Shown here: piece by piece, positions 8,500 to 16,256 of the stretch | Layout: the number at the start of each line of letters is the position of its first letter | Numbering within the stretch: position 1 is the first letter of the stretch | Assembly (NCBI RefSeq): GCF_005222955.1 | Contig: NZ_LWUA01000235.1 | Span: 1 to 64,000 of the forward strand | Direction: 5' to 3' | DNA: 64,000 nucleotides | Source of the DNA: Blastococcus sp. CCUG 61487 | GTDB lineage: Bacteria > Actinomycetota > Actinomycetes > Mycobacteriales > Geodermatophilaceae | Program-made: the position numbers and the translations under genes | The notes under the pieces: model-generated | What the model saw: the letters and a program-made list of their open reading frames with translations, nothing else | What the model was told of the DNA's origin: nothing | Database searches by the model: none

Positions 8500-8934
8500 C
8501 TAGAGCCCGCGGTCGATGAACGACGCGACCGGGCGGGTCGGCGCGTACGACATCCGGGCGGCGAGGTCGCGCTGCTTCTGCGACTGCGTGATCCGCTCGA
8601 CGAGCTGCTCGGCCACCGCGAGCTGGTGCTGCAGCAGGCGGGCGGCGCGTTCGCGCAGGTTCTCGGGGAGCGGTCCGAGGTCGTTCGGCGGGACCCAGTC
8701 CTCCGTGCGGCGTCCCCACGTGGCGATCTCCTCGGACCGGTTGCGAGCCAGCGCCGCCTCGGCGTCGAGGACGTCGCCCTCGAGCTCGTCGAGCGCCTCC
8801 TGCCAGTCCTGGGGCTTGCGCCGGCGATCACGGTCACCAGCGCTCGCGAGCGCCCGCGCCTCGGCGGCGGGCGCGTAGGGGCTGAACCCGAACCCCGCGG
8901 CGGCCGTGCCGCTCACCGGGCTCACGCCGGTCAT
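8500..8934 (-). CDS. Small flagellar-operon protein in the fliT position
   Basis: A 144-aa protein with no recognised family. It overlaps the fliS stop as ATGA and is the last gene of fliD-fliS-X, where other bacteria carry fliT, a chaperone of FliD. The first 35 residues are Gly/Ala-rich. The middle is predicted helical: PQDWQEALDELEGDVLDAEA, then WGRRTEDWVPPNDLG and LRERAARLLQHQLAVAEQL. This small, charged, helical make-up is compatible with an export chaperone, but no sequence similarity to FliT is claimed. The C-terminus, with SYAPTRPVASFIDRGL, is less charged. Confidence 0.75.
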   Translation of the reverse strand: MTGVSPVSGTAAAGFGFSPYAPAAEARALASAGDRDRRRKPQDWQEALDELEGDVLDAEAALARNRSEEIATWGRRTEDWVPPNDLGPLPENLRERAARLLQHQLAVAEQLVERITQSQKQRDLAARMSYAPTRPVASFIDRGL

Positions 8935-9317
8935 GACGGAGCGCCGGCCAGCGACGCCGCGGCCTGCCGCCACGCGTCGCGGAGGGGCTCGACCACCTGG
9001 CGGCAGGAACCGATCCGGTTCGCGTCCTGCTTGATGCTCGCCTGGGTGAGCTCCTGGATCAGCCACTCGTACAGGGCAGCCAGGCGGGGGCCGCCCTCCC
9101 AGACGTCGACCCGCAGGCTGGCCAGCAGCTCGAAGATGATCGCCTGCGCGTGCTCGATCTGCTCGCGCGCCTCGTGCGGGTCGCGGGCACCGATGGCGAT
9201 CTGCGCCCGCTCGAGGTCCAGCGCGAGCCGGTCGTAGAGCATCACCAGCAGCTGCTGGGGGGAGGCGGTGGCGACCGAGTCGCCCAGGTAGCGGGCGCGC
9301 AGGGCGGCAGCGCTCAT
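8931..9317 (-). CDS. fliS: Flagellin export chaperone FliS
   Basis: A 128-aa four-helix protein that binds the C-terminus of newly made flagellin and keeps it unpolymerised until export. Family features are YLGDSVATASPQQLLVMLYD at the N-terminus, where FliS has Y-x(9)-SP-x-L-LLMLYD, and ALYEWLIQELTQASIKQD in the third helix. The ATG at 9317 has GGAG-like sequence in the 32-base gap after fliD. Its stop overlaps the next gene. In Gram-positive bacteria FliS also links to the FliW-CsrA circuit, both of whose genes lie nearby. Confidence 0.95.
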   Translation of the reverse strand: MSAAALRARYLGDSVATASPQQLLVMLYDRLALDLERAQIAIGARDPHEAREQIEHAQAIIFELLASLRVDVWEGGPRLAALYEWLIQELTQASIKQDANRIGSCRQVVEPLRDAWRQAAASLAGAPS

Positions 9318-9349
9318 GGGGATGGGCTCCTAGTGTCTGGGCGAGGGGG

Positions 9350-10747
9350 TCAGGACTTCTTCTGGGACGTGCCCAGGCTCGACAGCTGCGCAGCCAGCCA
9401 GTTCCCCTGGTTCTGCATCGTCTGCAGCGCCGTCTCCATGGCGGTGTACTGGCGGCTGAGCGTGCTCCGCCGGAGCTCGAGCCGCCGGTCCCAGTCCGCG
9501 ATCCGGTCCTCCAGGTCTCTCGCCCGGGAGTCGCTGCTCTTGGCCAGCGTGGCCAGCGTGCCGGTCGTCGAGTCGGAGGCGGACTTCGCCAGGTCCAGCA
9601 GCTTGGCGGCGATGCCGACGGCGGCCGTGCCGTTGTCCCCGGTCGTGGCGAGGTCGCCGTCCGCGCCGCCGGTGGCCGCCACCGCGGTGAACATGCGCTG
9701 GGCGATCGCGGGGTCGGCGGTGAGCTTGGCCGTGAAGGCCTCCTTGTCGAAGGAGAAGCGGCCGTCACGGGTGAGCTCGAGGCCGACGGCGGACGCGGAG
9801 CCGTCGCCGCCGACCGCGTAGGCGAGGACGTCGAGGACGCGGCTGGACAGCTGACGCAGGGTGCTGTTGCCCTTCAGCCCGCCGGTGGGCGCGGTGTAGG
9901 ACGAGATCGCCTCGAGCAGCCCGTTGGCCGCGTTGACCAGGGATTCGACTTTCTTGGTCGTCGCCTCGGGGTCGGCGGCGACGGTGAGCGTGACGTCGTC
10001 GGCCGGCGCGGAGACGGTGATCGTCGTGCCGTCGAGCAGGCCGGTGAAGGTGTTGGTGGCCGAGCTCATCGTGTAACCGGAGCCGGGGTCGCCCACGGTG
10101 ATCTCGGCGTTGCGGCCCTGGCTGACGACGTCGAAGTCGCCGGGGGCACCCACGGTGAACGCGGACGCGGCGCCGGTCTTGGTGCTGGTGATCTGCAGCC
10201 GGTACTCGGTGTCGGACACCTTGACGGCGCTGGCCGTGAGGCCCAGGTCGCTGCGGGCGTTGATGGCGGCTGCGGCCTCGGCGAGCGTGGCGGTGCCGTC
10301 GCTGTTGCGGTCCAGCGCCAGGGACGTGGTCGTCCCGCCGACGGTGATCTCCAGCGTCGAGGCGCCGTAGGCCAGGTCGGAGGCGGTCTGGTCACCGGTC
10401 GCCGTCCACGTCCCGCTGCTGACCACCGCGTGCGCACGCGCGACCTGGTCGACGCTGAACGTGACGGTCCCGGCGCTGGCAGAGGCGCTGCTGACGGCGA
10501 CGACGGAGCTCGAGGAGGTCGACGGCTTGACCTGCTGCCAGGCAGCGTCCTTCATGAGCCCCTCGGCGGCGGTCCGCAGGGCGTCGAAGCGGGTGTTGAT
10601 CGCTCGGTAGGCGGCGGCCTGCGACTGGGTCGCCGACAGCTGCTGCTTCAGCAGCCGCTGAGGGTTGCTCTCGATCGCGATCAGCTGGTCGACGATCGCG
10701 GCCGTGTCCAGACCGGACACCAGGCCACCGACGCTCATGCCGGCCAC
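9350..10747 (-). CDS. fliD: Flagellar filament cap protein FliD
   Basis: A 465-aa cap protein (hook-associated protein 2) that sits at the filament tip and folds incoming flagellin. The N-terminus SVGGLVSGLDTAAIVDQLIA is the FliD_N signature. The C-terminal helical domain contains LEDRIADWDRRLELRRSTL and the terminal LAAQLSSLGTSQKKS. The middle is Thr/Ala-rich beta domain. The GTG at 10747 is four bases after GGAGG; an ATG at 10738 would be three codons shorter. It is separated from fliC by a strong hairpin, so it is probably transcribed partly by read-through. Confidence 0.95.
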   Translation of the reverse strand: MAGMSVGGLVSGLDTAAIVDQLIAIESNPQRLLKQQLSATQSQAAAYRAINTRFDALRTAAEGLMKDAAWQQVKPSTSSSSVVAVSSASASAGTVTFSVDQVARAHAVVSSGTWTATGDQTASDLAYGASTLEITVGGTTTSLALDRNSDGTATLAEAAAAINARSDLGLTASAVKVSDTEYRLQITSTKTGAASAFTVGAPGDFDVVSQGRNAEITVGDPGSGYTMSSATNTFTGLLDGTTITVSAPADDVTLTVAADPEATTKKVESLVNAANGLLEAISSYTAPTGGLKGNSTLRQLSSRVLDVLAYAVGGDGSASAVGLELTRDGRFSFDKEAFTAKLTADPAIAQRMFTAVAATGGADGDLATTGDNGTAAVGIAAKLLDLAKSASDSTTGTLATLAKSSDSRARDLEDRIADWDRRLELRRSTLSRQYTAMETALQTMQNQGNWLAAQLSSLGTSQKKS

Positions 10748-10778
10748 TGTGCCTCCAAGATCTCAGGGTTCCGTGCGC

Positions 10779-10813
10779 GGTGAGGGGGGAGACCCGCGGT
10801 CTCCCCCCTCACC
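10779..10813 (-). terminator. fliC terminator/attenuator hairpin before fliD
   Basis: GGTGAGGGGGGAGACC, a CGC loop and its exact complement form a perfect 16-bp stem 33 bases after the fliC stop and 31 bases before fliD. There is no U-tract. It probably ends most fliC transcripts and stabilises the flagellin mRNA, letting only a fraction read into fliD-fliS. That fits the excess of flagellin over cap protein. Confidence 0.8.
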
Positions 10814-10845
10814 GGTGGTGCGGTGGTGCTCAGGCCTCAGGCCTG

Positions 10846-11682
10846 TCAGCCGAGCAGCTTCAGGATGTTCTGCGAAGCGGCGTTGGCCTGGGCGAGCATC
10901 GACGTGCCCGCCTGGGCCAGGATCTGGTTCCGGGAGAAGTTGGTCATCTCCTGGGCCATGTCCGTGTCCCGGATGCGGGACTCCGACGCCTGCAGGTTCT
11001 CCTGGGTGACGCTCAGGTTCTTGACCGTGTGCTCGAACCGGTTCTGCAGAGCACCGAGGTCGGCGCGAGCGGTCGACACCTCCTTGATGGCCTCGTCGAT
11101 CGCGTCGATCGCGGCCGCAGCACCGCTGGCGGTGGACAGGTCCACGCCGCTGAGGCCGAGGTCGGCGGCGTCGAAGCCCTCGCCCGAGGCGCCCGACTCG
11201 ATGCTCACCGAGATGGTGTCGCCCGAGGCGTAGCCGACCTGGAAGTCCACCGACGAGAAGCTGCCGTCGAGCAGGTTCACGTTGTTGAAGGTGGTCTTGT
11301 TGGCGATGCGGTCGAGCTCGTCCGACAGCGCGGTGGCCTCGGCGTTGAGGGCGTTGCGCGAGTCGGTGTCGTTGCTGCCGTTGGCCGACTGGACGGCCAG
11401 GTCGCGCATGCGCTGCAGGATGGCGTGCGTCTCGGTGAGCGCACCTTCAGCGGTCTGCACGACGGAGATGCCGTCCTGCGTGTTGCGGATGGCGACCTTG
11501 AGGCCACCGATCTGCGAGCGCAGACCCTCGGAGATGGCGAGACCGGCCGCGTCGTCGGCGGCACGGTTGATGCGGTAGCCCGAGGAGAGCTTCTCCAGCG
11601 ACTTGCTCAGCTGGTTGTCGGTGTTCGACAGGTTGCGGTACGAGTTGAGTGCCGCGATGTTCGTGTTGACGCTGAGACCCAT
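10846..11682 (-). CDS. fliC: Flagellin
   Basis: The filament subunit, 278 aa, a short flagellin. It has the conserved D0/D1 ends only: MGLSVNTNIAALNSYRNLSN and LSSGYRINRAADDAAGLAIS at the N-terminus, then SRIRDTDMAQEMTNFSRNQI and MLAQANAASQNILKLLG at the C-terminus. A small middle segment of about 60 residues is rich in Gly/Ser/Asp, so a large variable D2/D3 domain is absent. The ATG at 11682 follows a very strong AAGGAGG site. A FliA-like promoter lies 78 bases upstream of the start codon and a hairpin follows the stop. A glycosyltransferase is divergently adjacent, which suggests the surface is glycosylated. Confidence 0.98.
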   Translation of the reverse strand: MGLSVNTNIAALNSYRNLSNTDNQLSKSLEKLSSGYRINRAADDAAGLAISEGLRSQIGGLKVAIRNTQDGISVVQTAEGALTETHAILQRMRDLAVQSANGSNDTDSRNALNAEATALSDELDRIANKTTFNNVNLLDGSFSSVDFQVGYASGDTISVSIESGASGEGFDAADLGLSGVDLSTASGAAAAIDAIDEAIKEVSTARADLGALQNRFEHTVKNLSVTQENLQASESRIRDTDMAQEMTNFSRNQILAQAGTSMLAQANAASQNILKLLG

Positions 11683-11759
11683 GGTGTTCCTCCTTGGACT
11701 GGGGTCTTGCTGTTCTCGATCCGCTGGCATCCGTGCTGGCGGGGTGGTGCACTCCCGAC

Positions 11760-11786
11760 TACGGCCGGAGCGGGCGGTTCCTTGAC
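11760..11786 (-). promoter_or_regulatory. FliA-type promoter for flagellin
   Basis: On the minus strand: GTCA, 17 bases, GCCGTA. The -35 and spacer length match the elements upstream of flgB and the sigma gene; the -10 differs in its last two bases. The implied leader is about 70 bases and includes AAGGAGGAA just before the start codon, a place where CsrA could bind. Confidence 0.6.
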
Positions 11787-11864
11787 CCCAATCGGGAACT
11801 TTCTCGTCCCCGCATCCCCCGAACGGTGGAACCCGGGCGGCCCCCGGCGTCGGGGCCGTGGCGA

Positions 11865-11881
11865 TTGGCACGACCTGCCAA
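11865..11881. promoter_or_regulatory. Inverted repeat TTGGCA-N5-TGCCAA in the fliC/glycosyltransferase gap
   Basis: TTGGCA CGACC TGCCAA is a perfect six-base inverted repeat with a five-base spacer. It lies about 80 bases upstream of the fliC promoter and about 145 bases before the divergent glycosyltransferase. The symmetry and spacing suit a dimeric DNA-binding protein. No second copy was noticed in the window. The rest of the 344-base gap holds the fliC promoter and no gene. Confidence 0.35.
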
Positions 11882-12026
11882 CTGGCGCGGGAGACATTGG
11901 CCCGCCGTGCGCTTCGCTGCCGCCGGGCGACGGTCGGGGGTCCCGTAGCGTCCGCCGAGCGCCGCGGCGCGATCCGCTGACGACGGCGCGGACGCCGGCG
12001 CGTCCCCTGACCGGAAGGGTCCGACG

Positions 12027-13100
12027 ATGCACGTCCTGCTGTCCCACTCGAAGTTTGCCGGCTCCCGGTACTACCGGATGGAGGAGCCGGTGCGCGCCGT
12101 CCTGGACGCGGGCGTCGGCATCACCGCGGAGCTGCGCTACGGCCTGCCCACCACGATGAGCGGCCCGGCCAAGCTGGCCTCGTCCGAGGTGCTGGCCGTC
12201 GACGCGGGCGACGCCGACGTGGTCGTGCTGCAGCTGCCGAAGACCAAGGCGCAGCTGGACATGGTCCGGGTGCTGCAGGCGCAGGGGGTCGCCGTCGTGG
12301 TGGAGATGGACGACCTGTTCTCCGACGTCGCCTACGGACACCTCGGCTACCGCGTCCTCACGAAGGCCAACGTCGACAAGTGGGCCCGGGCCTGCGCCCG
12401 CGAGGCGGATTTCGTCACCGTCTCCTCGCAGCTGCTCCTCGAGGAGTACGCCCCGCACGGTCGCGGCATGGTCATCCCCAACGCCATGCCGCGCCGGAAC
12501 GTCGAGCTCCCGCCGGCCTACGAGCGCGAGACCGACGTGGTGACGGTCGGCTGGACCGGATCGGTGGCCAGCCACCCGTACGACCTGCAGGTGATGGAGT
12601 CCGGACTGCAGCGGGCGCTGGACGACCACCCCGGACGCAGCCGGTTCGCGATCCTCGGCCAGGCCTTCGACGCGCGGAAGCGGTTGTTCCTCAAGGACGA
12701 CCCGCTGGAGATCTCGTGGATCAAGAGCGTCGACGAGTACGTCGCCGCGATCGGCGAGGTGCTCGACGTCGGGGTCGCACCGCTGCGGGTCGACCGCTTC
12801 AACACGGCCAAGAGCTGGCTCAAGGTGATGGAGTACTCGGGCCGGGGCGTCTTCTCCGTCCGGTCCGCGACCGCCGAGTACGAGCGGCTGGGCCTGGGCA
12901 TGCGGGCCAAGCGCCCCCGCGACTGGGCCGCCCACCTCAGCCGGGCGATCGGTGACGCCGACTTCCGTCGCGAGACCGCGGCGGCCGCGCACCAGGAGGT
13001 CCTCGCCAAGCACCTCACCGAGCACACCGCCGAGCTGTGGGCCACGGCCTGGCGCCGCGCCGCGGACAATCGGGCCCGGAGCCGGCGCATCGGCGCCTGA
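12027..13100 (+). CDS. GT-B glycosyltransferase next to flagellin
   Basis: A 357-aa cytoplasmic glycosyltransferase of GT-B type (GT4-like). It opens MHVLLSHSKFAGSRYYRMEE. The C-terminal nucleotide-sugar half contains VTVGWTGSVASHPYDL, GVAPLRVDRFNTAKSWLKVM and EYSGRGVFSVRSATAEYERL, the pattern where GT4 enzymes bind UDP- or NDP-sugar. The first half has VVEMDDLFSDV and FVTVSSQLLLEEYAPHG followed by VIPNAMPR. It is transcribed away from fliC and toward the sigma gene, ending at a shared hairpin. The location makes O-glycosylation of flagellin Ser/Thr the most likely role; substrate and acceptor are inference. Confidence 0.85.
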   Translation: MHVLLSHSKFAGSRYYRMEEPVRAVLDAGVGITAELRYGLPTTMSGPAKLASSEVLAVDAGDADVVVLQLPKTKAQLDMVRVLQAQGVAVVVEMDDLFSDVAYGHLGYRVLTKANVDKWARACAREADFVTVSSQLLLEEYAPHGRGMVIPNAMPRRNVELPPAYERETDVVTVGWTGSVASHPYDLQVMESGLQRALDDHPGRSRFAILGQAFDARKRLFLKDDPLEISWIKSVDEYVAAIGEVLDVGVAPLRVDRFNTAKSWLKVMEYSGRGVFSVRSATAEYERLGLGMRAKRPRDWAAHLSRAIGDADFRRETAAAAHQEVLAKHLTEHTAELWATAWRRAADNRARSRRIGA

Positions 13101-13111
13101 CGAGGCGGACG

Positions 13112-13157
13112 ACGAGAGGGCGGGAGCACCGGGGGACCGGTGCTCCCGCCCTCTCGT
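13112..13157. terminator. Bidirectional terminator, perfect 21-bp stem
   Basis: A perfect 21-bp inverted repeat (13112-13132 with 13137-13157) and a GGGA loop lie between the convergent glycosyltransferase and sigma-factor genes. It can terminate both strands. It has no T-run, as is common for high-GC actinobacteria. Confidence 0.9.
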
Positions 13158-13195
13158 GCGTCGGGGCTCCGTGGAGCCGGTGCGCGTCCGAGGAG

Positions 13196-14176
13196 TCAGG
13201 CCGTCCGGGGCGCCGGACGGAGGGCCGTCGCCCAGGGGTTCGCGCCGGCGGGTGCCCGTCGGGGCGGGGGAGGCAGGGGAGCGCTGCGCCCGGCCACCCG
13301 GTCGACGTAGCTGCGCTGCTGGTTGCGAGCCCGCACCCCGCCCTGCGCGGGTACCGCGGTGCCGTCCCAGACCTCGCTCATCGCCGCGTGCAGCAGGGTG
13401 AGTGCCCGGGCGCGCATCTGCGAGACCCGCGACAGGGTCACCCCGAGGTCCTCCGCGATCTCGGTCAGGGATTCGTCACCGAAGAAGTTCCGCTCGACGA
13501 CCTCGTCGAGCCGGTCGGGCAGCGCACGGATCGCCTCGTGCAGGTAGCGCGCGAGCTCGCCGCGCAGCAGCGCCCGCTCGGGGGACTCGCCGGTGTCGGG
13601 GAGGTCCAGCGAGCCGCCGGCGTCACCGGTCTCGGCGTCGATGCTGACCATCACCGCGCGGTGGACGTCGACCTGGAGGCTGTCGAGCTCGGCGCGCGGC
13701 ACGCCCAACGCCTCGGCCAGCTCCTCCCGCGTCGGGGGACGGCCGAGGGAGATGGTGAGCGCGTCGGCCGTGGCGTCGGTGCGTCGCGCGGCCGCGCGCA
13801 CCGAGCGGCTGGCCCAGTCGCCGGAGCGCAACTCGTCGAGGACGGCACCCTGGAGGCGGGCGAGCGCGTAGGTCGCGAACGAGGCGCCCGCAGAGGGGTC
13901 GAAGCGCTTGGCCACCTCGACCAGCGCCACGTGGGCGCAGGAGACCAGGTCGTCGCGGCTGACGTGCGCGGGCAGCGAGATGCGCGCCGCGACGGCGTTC
14001 ACGGCGAAGGTGGCCAGCGGCAGGTGCGCGGTGACCAGGGCGTCGATCTCGGCCTGGTCGCGACCGGGCCCGGCGGTCGACTTCGACGGATGCGGTGTGC
14101 GTCCGGACGCGGTTCGCTCGCTGGGGATCCGCTCGCGCCGGGAGCGCTCGGACGCGAGTGCACGGGCTGGGCTCAC
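13196..14176 (-). CDS. fliA: FliA/WhiG-family sigma factor
   Basis: A 326-aa sigma-70-family factor of the FliA/WhiG/SigD group. Region 2 spans about residues 35-115 (DDLVSCAHVALVEVAKRFDP, then GASFATYALARLQGAVLDEL). Region 3 includes GRPPTREELAEALGVPRAEL. Region 4 ends with SLTEIAEDLGVTLSRVSQMR, the helix-turn-helix for the -35 element. About 60 extra residues follow, rich in Pro/Arg. The GTG at 14176 has AGAAGGA immediately upstream, a rather close spacing. The flagellar context and the shared promoter pattern point to control of flagellar genes. No anti-sigma flgM was recognised in the window. Confidence 0.93.
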   Translation of the reverse strand: MSPARALASERSRRERIPSERTASGRTPHPSKSTAGPGRDQAEIDALVTAHLPLATFAVNAVAARISLPAHVSRDDLVSCAHVALVEVAKRFDPSAGASFATYALARLQGAVLDELRSGDWASRSVRAAARRTDATADALTISLGRPPTREELAEALGVPRAELDSLQVDVHRAVMVSIDAETGDAGGSLDLPDTGESPERALLRGELARYLHEAIRALPDRLDEVVERNFFGDESLTEIAEDLGVTLSRVSQMRARALTLLHAAMSEVWDGTAVPAQGGVRARNQQRSYVDRVAGRSAPLPPPPRRAPAGANPWATALRPAPRTA

Positions 14177-14217
14177 GTCCTTCTTCTCGGCTGACCGGAG
14201 CGGGGGTGGCACCGCCC

Positions 14218-14244
14218 ATCGGCAACTTTCCGCCGGTACTTGAG
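14218..14244 (-). promoter_or_regulatory. FliA-type promoter for the sigma gene
   Basis: On the minus strand: CTCA, 17 bases, GCCGAT. It is the best match in the window to the actinobacterial FliA consensus and lies 42 bases upstream of the sigma start codon, suggesting autoregulation. The divergent flgN side has only a weak candidate (CTTG, 17 bases, GCCGAA at 14284-14289). Confidence 0.6.
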
Positions 14245-14365
14245 CCCTCCTCGCCCGCTCGGCTTGAGGCGGCGGCCTCGGGTGCCGAAGCCAGCACCGA
14301 CGAGGGTGTGCGCCGACCGGCTTCCGGGGCGCGACCGGCACGAGACACGGAGAGGCGGTGGACGC

Positions 14366-14848
14366 GTGGACTACCAGCACCTGTCGACGTTGCTGTGGCG
14401 GGAGCAGGAGCTCCTGGACCTCCTGCTGTTCAAGGCGGAAGAGAAGCAGTACCTGATCGTCACCGGGAAGACCCGCTGGCTGGCGCGGATCGCGCACGAG
14501 ATCGAGGTCGTCCTCGAGCAGCTGCGCACCCTCGAGGTGGAGCGGGCGGCGGTCACCGAGGCGATCGCCGCCGCCATCGGCCTGGAGGCCAACCCGTCGC
14601 TGAAGCAGGTGGCGGAGGCCTCGCCGGCGCCGTGGAACGACCTGCTCGCCAAGCACCACGAGGCCCTCCTCGGGCTCGTCACCGACCTGCGCAGCCTCTC
14701 CGACGCCAACCGCGAGCTGATCGAGGGCGGGCTGGCCGCCATCGGCGACACGCTCATCCAGACCCGCGCGGCATCGGGCACCTACGGCTCCACCGGCCGG
14801 CACGACGACGGCAACCACCGCGCGGTCACCCTGGACGGCGCCCTGTGA
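14366..14848 (+). CDS. flgN: Flagellar chaperone FlgN
   Basis: A 160-aa helical protein starting VDYQHLSTLLWREQELLDLL, a pattern typical of FlgN (x-L-x-x-LLxxEx-x-LLxxL). FlgN keeps the hook-filament junction proteins FlgK and FlgL unfolded and delivers them to the export gate. Both follow directly: flgK begins inside the stop codon (GTGA). The GTG at 14366 is preceded by GGAGAGG. The upstream part of the open frame is out of character and is not included. Confidence 0.88.
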   Translation: MDYQHLSTLLWREQELLDLLLFKAEEKQYLIVTGKTRWLARIAHEIEVVLEQLRTLEVERAAVTEAIAAAIGLEANPSLKQVAEASPAPWNDLLAKHHEALLGLVTDLRSLSDANRELIEGGLAAIGDTLIQTRAASGTYGSTGRHDDGNHRAVTLDGAL

Positions 14849-16251
14849 GCGGCACCTTCAGCGGGCTGAACGCCGCCACGACGGCGCTCTGGGCGCAGCG
14901 GCGCGCCCTGGACGTCGCCGGCCAGAACATCGCCAACGTCAACACCGACGGCTACAGCCGGCAGCGGGCCGAGATGCGCGCGATCGGCGGCAGCGCCGTC
15001 CCGGCGTTCTACTCGACCAGTGACGGCATCGGCGGGGGCGTCTCGGTCGAGCAGGTCATCCGGATCCGCGACGCGTTCCTCGAGGGGCGCGGGCACACCG
15101 AGCACGCCAACTACGCCCGCCTCAGCACCCAGGCCGCGGCGCTGGAGCAGGTGGAGACGGCCTTCCGGGAGCCCGGCGAGTACGGCATCCAGAGCCTGAT
15201 GGCCGACATGTGGGACGGGTGGGAGGCCGTGAGCAACGGCCCGGACACCGATGCCACCCGGGCGCAGGTCCTCCAGCAGATGAAGGCGCTGGTCGGCGGC
15301 CTGCACTTCGCCTCCGCCTCGCTCGATGCCCAGTGGGAGGTCACCCGGGAGAACCTGTCGGTCCTGGTGGACGACGTGAACGCGGCCGCCACCACCATCG
15401 CCGACCTCAACCAGGCCATCCAGCGGGCCACCCAGAACGGGTTGCCGGCCAACGACCTGCACGACCAGCGCGATCTGCTGGTCATGAAGCTGGCCGACCA
15501 GGTCGGTGCCACCGTCCGCCCGAGCAAGGACGGCATGCTCGACGTCATCGTCGGCGGCATCGTGCTCGTGGCGGGCTCCAGTTCGGCCAAGGTGGCGCTG
15601 GCCGGCAGCTCGGACATGGCCGGTGCGCCCGGGGACAAGGTCCGGCTGGTCACCGCGGCGGGGAACCTCACGGTGAACCCCGACGGCACGGCCGCCGGCC
15701 AGTTGTCCGCTCTCAACACGATCTTCCCGGACTACCAGGCCGATCTCGACGCGCTGGCCAAGGGGATCGCCGACGCGGTCAACGCCGTGCACCGCACGGC
15801 CTTCGACCGGAACGGCGTCGCCGGCGGGGACGTCTTCGTCTTCTCCGGCACCGGGCCGGACGTCACCGCCACCAACATCCAGGTGGCGTTCGACGACCCG
15901 GCCCTGATCGCCGCCTCCGGCATCGGCGGCGCGGCCAACACCGACAACAGCAAGGCCGACGAGATCGCCCAGCTGCGCACCAAGGCCGGCGGTCCGGACG
16001 CGACGTACCGCGCGCTGGTCGTCCAGCTCGGCGTGGAGGCCGCCGTGGCCAACCGCGGGGTGGAGATCCAGCAGGTGATCACCAGCCAGGTCGACGCGGC
16101 CCGCGAGTCGGTCGCCGGCGTCAACATCGACGAGGAGATGACCAACATGCTCTCGTACCAGCACGCCTACGCGGCGGCCGCCCGGCTGGTCAGCGCGGTC
16201 GACGAGATGCTCGACGTGCTGATCAACCGCACCGGCCGCGTGGGGCTGTGA
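14845..16251 (+). CDS. flgK: Hook-associated protein FlgK
   Basis: A 468-aa hook-filament junction protein (HAP1). The N-terminus VSGTFSGLNAATTALWAQRR leads into the rod signature NIANVNTDGYSRQRAEMRA. NGLPANDLHDQRDLLVMKLA is the FlgK region that precedes the D2 domain. The C-terminus ends NMLSYQHAYAAAARLVSAVD and EMLDVLINR, the pairing helix. The GTG at 14845 overlaps the flgN stop. Length is in the lower normal range. Confidence 0.96.
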   Translation: MSGTFSGLNAATTALWAQRRALDVAGQNIANVNTDGYSRQRAEMRAIGGSAVPAFYSTSDGIGGGVSVEQVIRIRDAFLEGRGHTEHANYARLSTQAAALEQVETAFREPGEYGIQSLMADMWDGWEAVSNGPDTDATRAQVLQQMKALVGGLHFASASLDAQWEVTRENLSVLVDDVNAAATTIADLNQAIQRATQNGLPANDLHDQRDLLVMKLADQVGATVRPSKDGMLDVIVGGIVLVAGSSSAKVALAGSSDMAGAPGDKVRLVTAAGNLTVNPDGTAAGQLSALNTIFPDYQADLDALAKGIADAVNAVHRTAFDRNGVAGGDVFVFSGTGPDVTATNIQVAFDDPALIAASGIGGAANTDNSKADEIAQLRTKAGGPDATYRALVVQLGVEAAVANRGVEIQQVITSQVDAARESVAGVNIDEEMTNMLSYQHAYAAAARLVSAVDEMLDVLINRTGRVGL

Positions 16252-16256
16252 TCTGA

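Noticed and set aside
11867-11881. TGGCACG-N4-GCCAA resembling a sigma-54 promoter
   Set aside because: The GC box is not TTGC; sigma-54 is generally absent from actinobacteria. The palindrome is kept as an operator candidate.
13196-14818. Longer version of the sigma gene starting upstream of 14176
   Set aside because: The extra part is antisense to flgN and has no sigma or regulator pattern.
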